This document shows, one piece after another, positions 1-7,322 of a DNA stretch of 32,259 nt (positions are counted from its first letter, which is position 1; each line of letters begins with the position of its first letter). The notes below the pieces were generated by a model, which saw only the letters and a list, made by a program, of their open reading frames with translations, was not told the DNA's origin and ran no database searches. The stretch is from a virus: IMG/VR virus record IMGVR_UViG_3300009314_000060, positions 1-32,259 of that record; one strand, given 5' to 3'. Position numbers and translations under genes: made by a program.

Positions 1-119
1 GAACCACCGGGCTATTTCGACCACGTTAAATTCCCGGGTCTGCAGGAATTGGGCATCCTCTGGGGGTACGGAGATCGGCTTCATCACCATCCCTTCCTCA
101 AGGATCAGCAACCGGTGTG
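1..119. repeat. Left copy of the 119-bp terminal direct repeat
   Basis: Bases 1-119 are identical to bases 32141-32259. The portal reading frame continues across the join without a break. This is what a circular contig looks like when the assembler leaves its overlap at both ends; 119 is also a k-mer length used by common metagenome assemblers (inference). It is unlikely to be a physical terminal repeat because it lies inside a gene. Confidence 0.95.
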
Positions 120-873
120 ATTTGCCCAGCCCACTGTAGGCATTTGCCAGACTGTCCTTTAGCCTGTCATGGGTTTCCTGGCCCAGTGCCTGGGGATGCT
201 CCACCACCGCTGACGGATGGGTGCCTTCTCCAAAGAACCGTGCCCCAAACTGCTCGGTCGCTAGACCCATCGCTATGGATTCCCTGGCCATCTTCAATAC
301 GGAATACCCCATCAAACCGTCAAACCCCAGGCCCGGGATGTGTAGCACCTGGTCCCTGGTCAGCCTGATTTCCTGGTTATTGATGGTGATCACATAGACT
401 GGCTGGCCCGCCTGGACCTCGACCTTGACCCTGTTAGGTGTCATAGGCCACAGCTCTCTGATCCTGCCAGCACCATCCCTGACCTTCTCCTGATAGCTGT
501 TGCCCCAGGACACCATGTGATTCCCGGCCGTTTCCCTGGCAGCCATTGCTGACATAAAGGGATTGGCCTGGCTGTGCAGCACATCATACAGCGGGTGATC
601 GGTGGCCAGGGTGCCTTTGTTTTCACCGTTGCGCCTGAACAGATGCAAGGGCAGGCTGCCTATGGTCTGCGCGATGATCACTATAGCATTGAACACCGCA
701 CTATTGCCCAGGCTGTTATATTCATTCACGTCTACCCCGGCTTGCGTAGGCTGCGCCGGCGTTCTATACCAGAAATCATCAGATGGGGGTGGGCTGGTTC
801 TGGCCCTGGTTGCAAGGTGTTTCCCGAATAGCACGGGGTGCAGTATGGCCAGACCAAGATCAGTTAGGTTCAC
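1..873 (-). CDS. Portal-MuF fusion protein, N-terminal part (continues at 32259)
   Basis: This is the 5' part of the portal gene, which wraps across the contig ends to the stop at 30965. The joined protein is 682 residues. The start is GTG at 873-871, which overlaps the terminase stop as GTGA, with an AGAGGGG Shine-Dalgarno about 12 nt upstream. The portion here matches the N-terminal and wing regions of HK97-type portals (Phage_portal family): it has the VFNAIVIIAQTIGSLPLHLF segment, then DHPLYDVL, WGNSYQEKVRD and the LWPMTPNRVKVEV stretch typical of the family. Portals form the dodecameric ring at the capsid vertex through which DNA is packed and ejected. It follows TerL directly, as expected. 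Because no start codon lies upstream within the window, a linear gene caller may report only the C-terminal fragment. Confidence 0.93.
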   Translation of the reverse strand, partial: MNLTDLGLAILHPVLFGKHLATRARTSPPPSDDFWYRTPAQPTQAGVDVNEYNSLGNSAVFNAIVIIAQTIGSLPLHLFRRNGENKGTLATDHPLYDVLHSQANPFMSAMAARETAGNHMVSWGNSYQEKVRDGAGRIRELWPMTPNRVKVEVQAGQPVYVITINNQEIRLTRDQVLHIPGLGFDGLMGYSVLKMARESIAMGLATEQFGARFFGEGTHPSAVVEHPQALGQETHDRLKDSLANAYSGLGKSHRLLILEEGMVMKPISVPPEDAQFLQTREFNVVEIARWF

Positions 874-2426
874 AATGCAATAACCCCTCTGGTTTCATAT
901 ACACTCTTGCGGTCCTGGTTGAGTACAGCCCTGCCCAGCGCCATGATAAGTGCCACCACACCGTCTATGCGTTCCCTGGCCTTGTCTTTCTCAGGCTTCA
1001 CATTCTCGGCTGGATCGATCTTGACCACCAGGTTGTCAGCACACCACCGCAGGACCGGGTTGTCAGCGTGGGCTATCTCATGGCCCAGGATCATGGCCAG
1101 GAGCTGTTTCATAGGTGGGCTCATAGATTTCCACCCCTGCCGGTGCTCGATCATGGCTATTCCGTCTTCCTGGTCCAGCTCATTGGCCAGCTTCACCGCT
1201 CCCCACGGATCATAGGCCACTTCCCTCAGGTCATAAATGCTGGCCGCATTGACCACATCTCGACGGATGAAAGCATGATCTATCCGGTTGCCAGGGGTGG
1301 CTGTTATCAGTCCAGACCGGCGCCACAGATCATAGGGCACACGGTCTTTCCTGGCCCTCTCCATGATGTTTTCCTCGGGCACATAGAACCGGCAGACCAC
1401 TTTCCAGCGTTCACCCTTGTCCTTGGGTGGGAACACCAGCAGGAATGCCGTGAGGTCCGTGGTGCTCGACAGGTCCAGGCCCCCATAGCATGGGCGCTTG
1501 ATTAACTCATCCTGGTCAAACGTCATGCCGCAGGCATCCCAGTGGTCCATCGGCATCCACCGGGTGATCTGATTGACCCATCTATTGAGCCTGAACCGCA
1601 AGAAATTGTTGATCATGGCCGGATTCTGCTTGGCTGCCCTATACGTTTTCCGGATGTAATCCAGATCGAAGATCACATCCAGACTGGGGTTCATGTCTTT
1701 CCATAGCTGCTCGGATTCCCAATCATCCTCAGGGCTGGCTGCATAGATCACCGGCAGATATTCCGGATCCTCGATGGTGCCTTCTTTCACCTGCCTGGCG
1801 TGTTCCCGGACTTCCCAGCAGATCTTGAGTAGATCATACACCCCTGCTGTAGTAGTCACAAACACCAGCTGCTGGCCCCTGGCTGCATCGGTGTCAGCCG
1901 TCATCACATCCCACAATTCCCTGGTGGGTTGTGCATGTAGCTCATCAAACAACACACAAGATGGACTGGTACCGTGCTTCGTAAATGCTTCGCTTGATAT
2001 GGCCGCATAGAACGAATTGCGCTTGTGGTAGACGATCCTTTTCCTGCTGTCAATTACCTTCAGGCGGCTGGATAGCGTCTTATCCTGCTCAACCATGGTC
2101 TTGGCACAGTTGAACACAATGGATGCCTGCTCCCGGTCACCAGCACAACTATAAACCTCGGCACTGTTTTCATCATCCCCACACAGCATGTAGAGCCCCA
2201 CAGCCGCGGATAGCTCTGTCTTGCCGTTCTTCTTGGGTATCTCCAGATATGCAAACCGGTATTGACGCAATCCATTGGGCTTGACTCGGCCAAACAACTC
2301 CCGGATTAGCTCCCGCTGCCAATCGATCAGCTGAAACCGCACACCTGCCCATCGACCCTTGGTGTGGGTGCAGTGGGTTTCAATGAATTTGATCACCCGA
2401 TCTGCTTTGGCTTCGTCAAACGGCAT
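870..2426 (-). CDS. terL: Terminase large subunit (Terminase_1 family)
   Basis: This 518-residue protein is the ATP-driven motor and nuclease that packs phage DNA into the prohead. The Walker A-like loop is IPKKNGKTEL at residues 63-72, and Walker B is VLFDE at 158-162, followed by LHAQ. The C-terminal nuclease has acidic residues in GGLDLSSTTDL (about 315-325) and in RIDGVVALIMA (about 490). The length and motif order fit the Terminase_1 (HK97/P27-associated) branch, which usually works with cos-type ends. The ATG start at 2426 shares bases with the small-subunit stop, and the stop overlaps the GTG start of the portal, so the three genes are translationally coupled. Confidence 0.97.
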   Translation of the reverse strand: MPFDEAKADRVIKFIETHCTHTKGRWAGVRFQLIDWQRELIRELFGRVKPNGLRQYRFAYLEIPKKNGKTELSAAVGLYMLCGDDENSAEVYSCAGDREQASIVFNCAKTMVEQDKTLSSRLKVIDSRKRIVYHKRNSFYAAISSEAFTKHGTSPSCVLFDELHAQPTRELWDVMTADTDAARGQQLVFVTTTAGVYDLLKICWEVREHARQVKEGTIEDPEYLPVIYAASPEDDWESEQLWKDMNPSLDVIFDLDYIRKTYRAAKQNPAMINNFLRFRLNRWVNQITRWMPMDHWDACGMTFDQDELIKRPCYGGLDLSSTTDLTAFLLVFPPKDKGERWKVVCRFYVPEENIMERARKDRVPYDLWRRSGLITATPGNRIDHAFIRRDVVNAASIYDLREVAYDPWGAVKLANELDQEDGIAMIEHRQGWKSMSPPMKQLLAMILGHEIAHADNPVLRWCADNLVVKIDPAENVKPEKDKARERIDGVVALIMALGRAVLNQDRKSVYETRGVIAL

Positions 2427-2869
2427 TATCGCAGATAGTCCTCTCCATCCTCGGTGTCCGCGTTCACCGTCAGGCCCACCCGGCCCACCGGCGTCAGCCC
2501 AAACTGCTTGGCGTAGGTCAGGAACAGAGAATAATACGCCTTCTCCATGCTAACCAGCGTCCGGACCTCTCCATCCCCCACATAGGACTTCTTTTTCTTC
2601 ATCTGCTCATGGACCTTAGCTATCCTGGACCGTACCTGTGCCAGCACCGCCAGGGCATCACCGTCACCAGCAGTGCCCAGGCCGGCCTTCTCCATCAGCT
2701 TGGCCAGGCGTTTGTAGACCTTCTTCGCCTGGGTGTCCAGGTCAACAGGCGGGGGTGGAAACTTGGGTGGATACTTGGGCTCTTTGGCAAGCAATATCTC
2801 GGGCTTGGGCAGGCTGTTGGACCGGCCGCCCTCGATGGCCCGGAGCTTGGTGCTTTTAGCTGCTGTCAT
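2426..2869 (-). CDS. terS: Terminase small subunit, P27 family
   Basis: This 147-residue protein should recognise phage DNA and bring it to TerL. It carries the P27-family pattern: KLRAIEGGRS near the N-terminus, a proline-rich linker (PPKFPPPPVDLD), then a helical domain with KKVYKRLAKLMEKAGL and GDGDALAVLAQVRSRI. The start is ATG at 2869, overlapping the stop of the upstream gene as ATGA and preceded by GGAGG; a longer reading would begin inside the upstream gene without support. The gene sits directly upstream of TerL and close to an HNH nuclease gene, the usual arrangement in cos phages of the HK97 type. Confidence 0.92.
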   Translation of the reverse strand: MTAAKSTKLRAIEGGRSNSLPKPEILLAKEPKYPPKFPPPPVDLDTQAKKVYKRLAKLMEKAGLGTAGDGDALAVLAQVRSRIAKVHEQMKKKKSYVGDGEVRTLVSMEKAYYSLFLTYAKQFGLTPVGRVGLTVNADTEDGEDYLR

Positions 2870-3111
2870 GCAATCAATACCTCCGGCACTTTCCACAAAA
2901 CATAGGCCAATGGCTGCTTCACCTCTATCACTTTACTCAATAGATCCTTCATCCGGTATGGCAACCTAGCCCCGTGTTCTTCAACATGGTCCAGCCATCG
3001 CTGTTCCATTGAATCCAGCACAGCTAGGGGCCATCCGTCCTGATCCGTGTCAGAATACTCTTGAAGCAAGCCATTCAGAACGTCCAGGTCCTCATCTGTC
3101 AATGGGGCCAT
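2866..3111 (-). CDS. Conserved-looking small protein upstream of TerS, unknown function
   Basis: This is an 81-residue, acidic, mostly helical protein that I do not recognise. It starts MAPLTDEDLDVLNGLL and has WPLAVLDSMEQRWLDH in the middle. The ATG at 3111 is preceded by AAAGGA. It lies between the HNH nuclease and the small terminase, and its stop overlaps the TerS start by 4 bases, so it is made together with the packaging proteins. A packaging or DNA-end role would suit its place, but nothing in the sequence shows it. Confidence 0.8.
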   Translation of the reverse strand: MAPLTDEDLDVLNGLLQEYSDTDQDGWPLAVLDSMEQRWLDHVEEHGARLPYRMKDLLSKVIEVKQPLAYVLWKVPEVLIA

Positions 3112-3164
3112 GTAAGGTCCTTTCTTGGGGAAACTAATGTCTCACTGCCCGCCTGGTTGTTCAG

Positions 3165-3542
3165 CTATAAGCCGTAGAGATTGACCCGCCCCCCTCCCGG
3201 TGGCCCCTTCCCCCATCTCGATCCGTCCTTGGCATGGAGCCGGCTGTGACATTCCAGACACATCGATGCCAGGTTATTTTCATGGGGGTTTCGTGGATTT
3301 CCATCGATATGATGCACCAATGTTGCTGGTCTGGTGCAGTCGGGGTCCTGGCAGATGGGGTTGTGGTTCAGGTGGATACCCCTGGCTTTTCGCCATTGGG
3401 CATCGTAGCCGCGTTTGATTGCGGATTCTCTGCGTTGGTCCACCTGGTTCTGGAGTAATTTGGAATGCTTCGGACAATAGGGACCCCGTTGGACTTGGGG
3501 ACATCCGGGGTAGCTGCAGGGCTTTAGGGGTGAAACAGCCAT
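3165..3542 (-). CDS. HNH endonuclease next to terminase (HK97 gp74-like)
   Basis: This 125-residue HNH nuclease has the core VHHIDGNPRNPHENNL at about residues 80-97, followed by MCLECHSRLH. Two further Cys pairs (CSYPGC near residue 8 and CQDPDC near residue 64) suggest bound zinc. In HK97 the equivalent gene beside the terminase (gp74) is needed for cos cleavage with the terminase, so a packaging role is more likely than homing. It is the first gene after the promoter at 3589-3618. The ATG at 3542 has only a weak ribosome site (TAGG). Confidence 0.92.
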   Translation of the reverse strand: MAVSPLKPCSYPGCPQVQRGPYCPKHSKLLQNQVDQRRESAIKRGYDAQWRKARGIHLNHNPICQDPDCTRPATLVHHIDGNPRNPHENNLASMCLECHSRLHAKDGSRWGKGPPGGGRVNLYGL

Positions 3543-3588
3543 AAGCCTATAGACTTGGCTTGATGGTGGTGGACGGTAGCCAAGAGTA

Positions 3589-3618
3589 TCTATAGACCGG
3601 GCAGGTAGGGGGTGTCAA
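3589..3618 (-). promoter_or_regulatory. Probable promoter of the late operon
   Basis: On the minus strand, TTGACA (3618-3613) is followed after 18 bases by TATAGA (3594-3589). It lies downstream of the terminator at 3838-3875 and about 45 bases before the HNH start. The -35 is a perfect sigma-70 consensus, the -10 matches 4 of 6, and the spacing is one base longer than optimal. It would drive the packaging, head and tail genes. Confidence 0.6.
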
Positions 3619-3718
3619 TAGAAAAGTTAAAGGATAGCTTTAAGGCACGCTATGGGCAGACGCAGCTGTACCCCTTTTTCCTTATGATAGACCCAGCACA
3701 AGGATACTCAGGTCCCCT

Positions 3719-3734
3719 GTCATGCAAGCATGAC
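3719..3734. promoter_or_regulatory. Perfect 16-bp dyad, possible operator
   Basis: GTCATGC and GCATGAC flank a 2-base centre (AA). The dyad lies about 100 bases upstream of the late promoter, in the gap between the early and late blocks. A compact perfect dyad in a non-coding control region suits a dimeric regulator, but no such protein is identified in the genome. Confidence 0.35.
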
Positions 3735-3837
3735 CCGCTTTACCCAGAGGGTGACGGCACTACATTATCGAGCCGACACGGTTTCACTTGGACCAGGTTG
3801 ACAGTTGGCACGGTCAGCGCCTGGATTTGGTGGCAAT

Positions 3838-3875
3838 AAAAAACCCCGAAGGACCGGAGCCCTGACGGGGTTTTT
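3838..3875 (-). terminator. Rho-independent terminator between early and late blocks
   Basis: The minus-strand RNA forms AAAAACCCCG pairing with CGGGGTTTTT around a 17-base loop, followed by a further T and TATT. The 10-bp stem has A and T runs on both sides, so it could also act on the plus strand. It closes the early block and would stop an RNA starting at the promoter at 3944-3972. Confidence 0.85.
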
Positions 3876-3940
3876 GCATATGCACTGGGATGCACATATG
3901 TCTGTCTGAATATAGCTATGGTACATTCCCAGTGCATGCC
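3838..3940 (-). ncRNA. Candidate structured RNA of about 100 nt (promoter, hairpin, terminator)
   Basis: An RNA beginning about 7 bases after the -10 at 3944-3949 would start near 3938 and end at the terminator at 3838. Its 5' half folds: 3937-3927 pairs with 3890-3880 over 11 perfect bases (ATGCACTGGGA with its complement). The stem can be extended inward by about five pairs after a one-base bulge, and by GC outside. No plausible ORF fits. A short terminated RNA just upstream of the late genes recalls lambda pR'-6S RNA-tR', where antitermination opens the late genes; this comparison is an inference from layout only. Confidence 0.45.
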
Positions 3941-3943
3941 CAT

Positions 3944-3972
3944 AGGGTAATAGGCAGACTGGGGTTTGTCAA
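3944..3972 (-). promoter_or_regulatory. Possible promoter of the 3838-3940 RNA
   Basis: Minus strand TTGACA (3972-3967) is followed after 17 bases by TACCCT (3949-3944). The -35 and spacing are ideal. The -10 matches only 3 of 6, but these are the three most conserved positions (first T, second A, last T). It begins 8 bases after the last early gene ends. A -10 this weak may need an activator. Confidence 0.45.
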
Positions 3973-3979
3973 GATATTT

Positions 3980-4102
3980 CTACCAGTACCTTGATATGAA
4001 GTGCCAGCCTACATAGATCACACCTCCCCAGAACGAGCATACCAGAACCACAATCACGATCGTCATTGCCATGTGCCATCGTTCCATTGTGCTTGCTTCC
4101 AT
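3980..4102 (-). CDS. Small single-span membrane protein (40 aa)
   Basis: ATG at 4102 has a strong GGGAGG site 7 bases upstream and opens a 40-codon frame to TAG at 3982-3980. The protein begins MEASTMERWHMAMT, then has one hydrophobic segment of about 20 residues (IVIVVLVCSFWGGVIYVGWHF) and ends ISRYW. It is the last gene of the early block. Function is unknown; small phage membrane proteins include superinfection-exclusion and lysis factors, but nothing here points to one. Confidence 0.65.
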   Translation of the reverse strand: MEASTMERWHMAMTIVIVVLVCSFWGGVIYVGWHFISRYW

Positions 4103-4117
4103 AATCAACCCTCCCGG

Positions 4118-4354
4118 TTAGTCCTCCAGTTCCTTTTCCTCTACCTCTACAGACCATGGCCCATCGGGTGGTGCATGGATTTTGGTGGCGGTGGGTATCT
4201 CGCAATGTATAATCTTCCACATCACCACTTCCCGGTGCCCGACCTCTTCCATTGCCTGCGTGAATGCACGCCTTGCATAATCCCATCTCTTGTATTCAGG
4301 CTCTATCTTTGCCTTCTGTTCTTCTGTCAATTCAACTGTCTTCTTGCACACCAT
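4118..4354 (-). CDS. Small charged protein, unknown function
   Basis: This is a 78-residue protein rich in Lys and Glu, with a helical N-terminal half (KKTVELTEEQKAKIEPEYKR) and a Glu-rich tail. The ATG at 4354 follows AAAGGGGG with good spacing. It sits between the VRR-NUC nuclease and a 40-residue membrane protein. I do not recognise the family. Confidence 0.8.
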   Translation of the reverse strand: MVCKKTVELTEEQKAKIEPEYKRWDYARRAFTQAMEEVGHREVVMWKIIHCEIPTATKIHAPPDGPWSVEVEEKELED

Positions 4355-4366
4355 GATTGCCCCCTT

Positions 4367-4681
4367 TCATTTAGTTGTCCTCCAGAATTTCTCATATTCC
4401 AGCAGCCTGTCTTCGACATCCTGCACCGATCTGGCCACGAATGCTATACCACCTTCCTGCTGAACGGTGTGCTGGAAAGTCACTTGGGCCACCGTCAGCT
4501 TCCCCTTAGCGGTTTTCACCTCGATAGCCAGGAACCGGCCCTTGTATATGCCGATGATGTCAGACACGCCTGCCAGTCCTGACATTGGCCCTTGCCATTG
4601 TTTCCAGTGGAATATACGGCGCAGGAGCAGGTATTTCCGTATAGCCGCTGTGATCTGCTTTTCTGTCTGTGGTGGTATCAT
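4367..4681 (-). CDS. VRR-NUC domain nuclease
   Basis: This 104-residue protein is a stand-alone VRR-NUC domain (PD-(D/E)xK superfamily). The active-site pattern is GVSDIIGIYKG (Asp, about residues 38-48) followed by FLAIEVKTAKGKLT (Glu and Lys, about 50-63), then QVTFQ. Such small proteins are common in phage replication blocks and are related to Holliday-junction or flap nucleases. The ATG at 4681 lies one base after the methyltransferase stop (TGAAATG). A role in recombination or replication intermediates is likely from family and place. Confidence 0.92.
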   Translation of the reverse strand: MIPPQTEKQITAAIRKYLLLRRIFHWKQWQGPMSGLAGVSDIIGIYKGRFLAIEVKTAKGKLTVAQVTFQHTVQQEGGIAFVARSVQDVEDRLLEYEKFWRTTK

Positions 4682-4682
4682 T

Positions 4683-5720
4683 TCAGCCCCATAGCTTCAG
4701 CTGTCTGGTTTCCTGGTCTATGCGGTTTACTGCCATCTCGCAATACTCGGCTGACAGTTCAATCCCTATGAATTGCCGATCATGCCTATATGCCACTATG
4801 CCGGTGGTGCCGGACCCGAAGAAGGGGTCTAGGACCGTGCCGCCCTTGGGTGATCCTGCCAGGACGCATGGCTCTATGAGCTTGGGTGGGAATGTGGCGA
4901 AGTGGGCCTCTGGAAACGGGTGTGTAGCGACGGTCCAGACTGTGCGCTTGTTGCGGGTCCCGTCAACAGCCAATTCGTGCCGCTTTTGCAGATTCTTGAC
5001 ACTGCCGCCCTCGGATTGCGGTGCTTGCCCGGTTTTGCCCTCACTTGCGACCGTGTAGCGTGTATTTAATCCCGCCGCCATCTCGCGCAATCGCCTATCG
5101 CGTTCATAGGCTTCCTGTGGCTCTGTGATCGCATCCCCATCATACCAATACCTCTGGCCCTTGCTCATCAGAAAGATATACTCATGCGCCTTTGTGGGTC
5201 TGTCTGTGACGCTCTCGGGCATCGGGTTTGGCTTCGACCAAATAATGTCCGATCGCAGATACCAGCCATCGGCTTGCAGGGCGAACCCAACACGCCATGG
5301 AATGCCGATTAGGTCTTTAGGTTTGAGGCCACTCTTCTTAAGATCGGACTTGTTCCCCCGATGCAGCTTATACGCCCCGGCCTCCTTCAATGTGGCATGG
5401 CCCTCGAGGGAATTGTCTCCACCGCCAGGGTTAAAGCATGACCCTTTGCCAGATGCATACGAATCCCCCAGATTCAGCCACAGCGTTCCATCATCCCGCA
5501 GCACACGCCTGACCTCTCGGAATATCTCGACCATGTGCTTGACGTATAGCTCGGGGGTGGGTTCCAGGCCTAGCTGCCCCTCGACATTGTAATCCCGCAA
5601 CCCCCAATACGGTGGGCTGGTGATACAGGTCTGCACCGATGCGTCCGGCAGCTCTCGGAGCACCGATAATGCGTTGCCCTGATACAGACATCCGTGCCTG
5701 GTTTTATAATACGGCTTCAT
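4683..5720 (-). CDS. DNA methyltransferase, N4-cytosine/N6-adenine (beta-class)
   Basis: This 345-residue protein transfers a methyl group from S-adenosylmethionine to an exocyclic amino group. The catalytic motif IV is TSPPYWGLRDY at about residues 34-44. The cofactor motif I comes near the C-terminus as VLDPFFGSGTTG (about 295-306), which is the beta-class order of the N6_N4_Mtase family. SPPY suggests N4-cytosine, but adenine cannot be excluded. The middle (residues 90-250) is the target-recognition region. The ATG at 5720 overlaps the preceding stop as ATGA. No cognate restriction nuclease is seen, so it is probably an orphan anti-restriction methylase. It lies in the same operon as a Mom-like protein. 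Confidence 0.95.
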   Translation of the reverse strand: MKPYYKTRHGCLYQGNALSVLRELPDASVQTCITSPPYWGLRDYNVEGQLGLEPTPELYVKHMVEIFREVRRVLRDDGTLWLNLGDSYASGKGSCFNPGGGDNSLEGHATLKEAGAYKLHRGNKSDLKKSGLKPKDLIGIPWRVGFALQADGWYLRSDIIWSKPNPMPESVTDRPTKAHEYIFLMSKGQRYWYDGDAITEPQEAYERDRRLREMAAGLNTRYTVASEGKTGQAPQSEGGSVKNLQKRHELAVDGTRNKRTVWTVATHPFPEAHFATFPPKLIEPCVLAGSPKGGTVLDPFFGSGTTGIVAYRHDRQFIGIELSAEYCEMAVNRIDQETRQLKLWG

Positions 5721-5929
5721 AACGGCCAATCCCTATTATCATCCCATTCAACATCGATTTGCCGGCCTGAGTACGAGCCGACCGCGTGTTGGCAGAGGAC
5801 ACAGTATTTCCGTGGCATCCCTCTGCCGGTCCAGTACAGCCGCAAGGCATGGATCTTACCACAGCGTGGGCACAGGCACCTGGTAGGCTTATCCAGGGAC
5901 TTGACGGCTTCCTGCTGGATTGTTGGCAT
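5717..5929 (-). CDS. Small zinc-finger protein
   Basis: This 70-residue protein has a CLCPRCGK cluster and, 20 residues later, YCVLCQH, which fits one four-Cys zinc site. The start chosen is ATG at 5929, which has AAGGGG upstream; a longer frame would start inside the neighbour without a site. It overlaps the upstream gene by 41 bases and the methyltransferase start by 4. Function is unknown; DNA binding in the modification block is plausible. Confidence 0.8.
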   Translation of the reverse strand: MPTIQQEAVKSLDKPTRCLCPRCGKIHALRLYWTGRGMPRKYCVLCQHAVGSYSGRQIDVEWDDNRDWPL

Positions 5930-6089
5930 CGGCTTTCCCCTTGCTTTCCTCGTTCCGTATGACGGCATACTGGAACGTATAGAAGGCCCTGCGGATTTCG
6001 GCCTCGGATTTGCCCTCTTGCCTGAGAATCTGTGCCATGGTGTGAAAATTTTGGATGTCCTCGCCTATGGATATGGGGTATTTCTTCAT
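5889..6089 (-). CDS. Small helical protein, unknown function
   Basis: This 66-residue protein has a strong GAGGTGACC site before ATG at 6089. It is predicted to be mostly helical (NFHTMAQILRQEGKSEAEIR), with a charged end. It lies between the Mom-like gene and the zinc-finger gene and overlaps the latter by 41 bases. I do not recognise it. Confidence 0.75.
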   Translation of the reverse strand: MKKYPISIGEDIQNFHTMAQILRQEGKSEAEIRRAFYTFQYAVIRNEESKGKADANNPAGSRQVPG

Positions 6090-6097
6090 TGGTCACC

Positions 6098-6763
6098 TCA
6101 GAACATCCTCACCTGTTTATGAAACTCGGCCGATGCGTCATAGCGTTTGGTTTCGCCCTTGGGGTATGGCAACACCGGATATCTCAGAGCCTGGCGCATA
6201 TCCTTCTTTTCTGATTTGGTGCCCAGGAAATAGTGATACCTGTGCTTTGGTTTAGCTTGGTAGCATTTACCACCCCGAGCCAAAACATAAGCTTGTTTGT
6301 CTTCTTTACTGTGGATGCCCTTATGGTCTAAGGTTCTCTCGTTCAATCGATCGCCATTCAAATATAGTTCAACCGATCCACCCCCCAGACCCGTATAAAG
6401 CCAGTTTGTGGCTTGGTAGATATATCCTATGTGACCCTGGTTCGGATCCGCATAGCTAACCAAAATTGAGGGTCTAGGGAGCAATTTGAACGATCCCGCA
6501 ATCAGAAACGATGCCGCGTTTCTGGTATCCGATTCAACTATCAAACGATTCAGTTCCAATACACATCCGATATACTGTTGGCCGCAACATTTACAGGGTT
6601 GCGGTGTTGACGGCCTACCATAGCTAACCACGCCGACCACCACACCAGCCTCAACTAAAGCCACCGCATACATCACCTGAGGCAGTTTGTGAGCATAATG
6701 CTTCTGCAGGATCCACGGTTTAGCTTCCTGGTAGGATATGCGCTCGACCGTGTAGCCGTCCAT
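6098..6763 (-). CDS. Mom-like DNA adenine hypermodification protein
   Basis: This 221-residue protein resembles the Mom family (named for phage Mu Mom, which converts adenine to N6-carbamoylmethyl-adenine and shields DNA from restriction). Recognisable pieces, in order, are ILQKHYAHKLPQVMYAVALV, VGVVSYGRPS, a Cys pair CKCCG, VLELNRLIVESDTRNAASFL, ILVSYADPNQGHIGYIYQAT, and the C-terminal KHRYHYFLGTK with PVLPYPKG. The fold of the family is acetyltransferase-like. The start is ATG at 6763 after GAGGGG; the longer frame lacks a site. It is two small genes upstream of a DNA methyltransferase, so the two may modify the genome together. Assignment is by remembered family pattern, not a search. Confidence 0.78.
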   Translation of the reverse strand: MDGYTVERISYQEAKPWILQKHYAHKLPQVMYAVALVEAGVVVGVVSYGRPSTPQPCKCCGQQYIGCVLELNRLIVESDTRNAASFLIAGSFKLLPRPSILVSYADPNQGHIGYIYQATNWLYTGLGGGSVELYLNGDRLNERTLDHKGIHSKEDKQAYVLARGGKCYQAKPKHRYHYFLGTKSEKKDMRQALRYPVLPYPKGETKRYDASAEFHKQVRMF

Positions 6764-6773
6764 CTTGACCCCC

Positions 6774-7322
6774 TCAGAATGGTATATCATCCATGCTCAT
6801 GGTGCTGGCCACCGACTTGATCATGTCACCCACAGAATGGCTGAAATGGACCTGTTCCCCGGGCTCAAGGGTGCCTGTCTCGAGAGTGTAGCCATCCTCC
6901 AGCAGCTGATCCTTGGTAACGTACTTACCCCTGTGGTGGGTGCTGAGGTGCTGTTTCCAGTTCTCGCACTTGGCACAGCGGCCGCAATACTGGAACGTGC
7001 AACCGGCTTCCTCATTGTGCTTGCTGAACCAGATAAGCCCCTTGCCGTGGCATTCATCACAGGGAACCGGCTTGAACACCTCTCTTGCCTCTGGGTGCCG
7101 TTCCTGCCACTTGATCCACCAGTAATGGAAGGCTTTGCCCAGGTTCCGGGGTATGGTGTCATAGTCGGATTCCATCTGCTCCTGGATCCACGGTATTGCC
7201 TTGTCAGGGATATGCTTGACCCGGTTGAATACCAGGGTCAGCGATCGGGGTGACGGTTTGCGGTTGTAATTGAAAAACTCGTACAGGTCAGCCACGGTGG
7301 ATTGGAACAGTTCATTTCTCAT
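6774..7322 (-). CDS. Replication-block protein with DnaJ-like zinc cluster
   Basis: This 182-residue protein has a helical N-terminal half (residues 1-80; SPRSLTLVFNRVKHIPDKAI and FHYWWIKWQERHPE). A cysteine cluster follows: CDECHGKG at 88-95, then Cys at 108, 113, 116 and 119. The CxxCxGxG unit is like the DnaJ zinc centre. It overlaps the initiator gene by 4 bases (ATGA) and has GAGGATATACC upstream. Proteins of this shape often follow DnaD-like initiators in phages, where a helicase loader is otherwise found. A loader-like role is only an inference. Confidence 0.85.
   Translation of the reverse strand: MRNELFQSTVADLYEFFNYNRKPSPRSLTLVFNRVKHIPDKAIPWIQEQMESDYDTIPRNLGKAFHYWWIKWQERHPEAREVFKPVPCDECHGKGLIWFSKHNEEAGCTFQYCGRCAKCENWKQHLSTHHRGKYVTKDQLLEDGYTLETGTLEPGEQVHFSHSVGDMIKSVASTMSMDDIPF

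Noticed and set aside
1-119. True terminal direct repeat of the virion DNA
   Set aside because: It lies inside the portal gene, has a length equal to a common assembly k-mer, and the terminase type suggests cos ends.
783-1505. 240-codon plus-strand frame
   Set aside because: It lies opposite the terminase large subunit and is a shadow of its codon use.
3612-3839. 75-codon plus-strand frame from GTG that ends exactly at the terminator
   Set aside because: It would be the only plus-strand gene, crosses the late promoter -35, has no clear promoter and its C-terminal half does not look like a protein. The terminator at its end is a mild point in favour, so it should be kept in mind.
3740-3943. 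67-codon minus-strand frame in the control gap
   Set aside because: It runs through the terminator hairpin and has no ribosome site.
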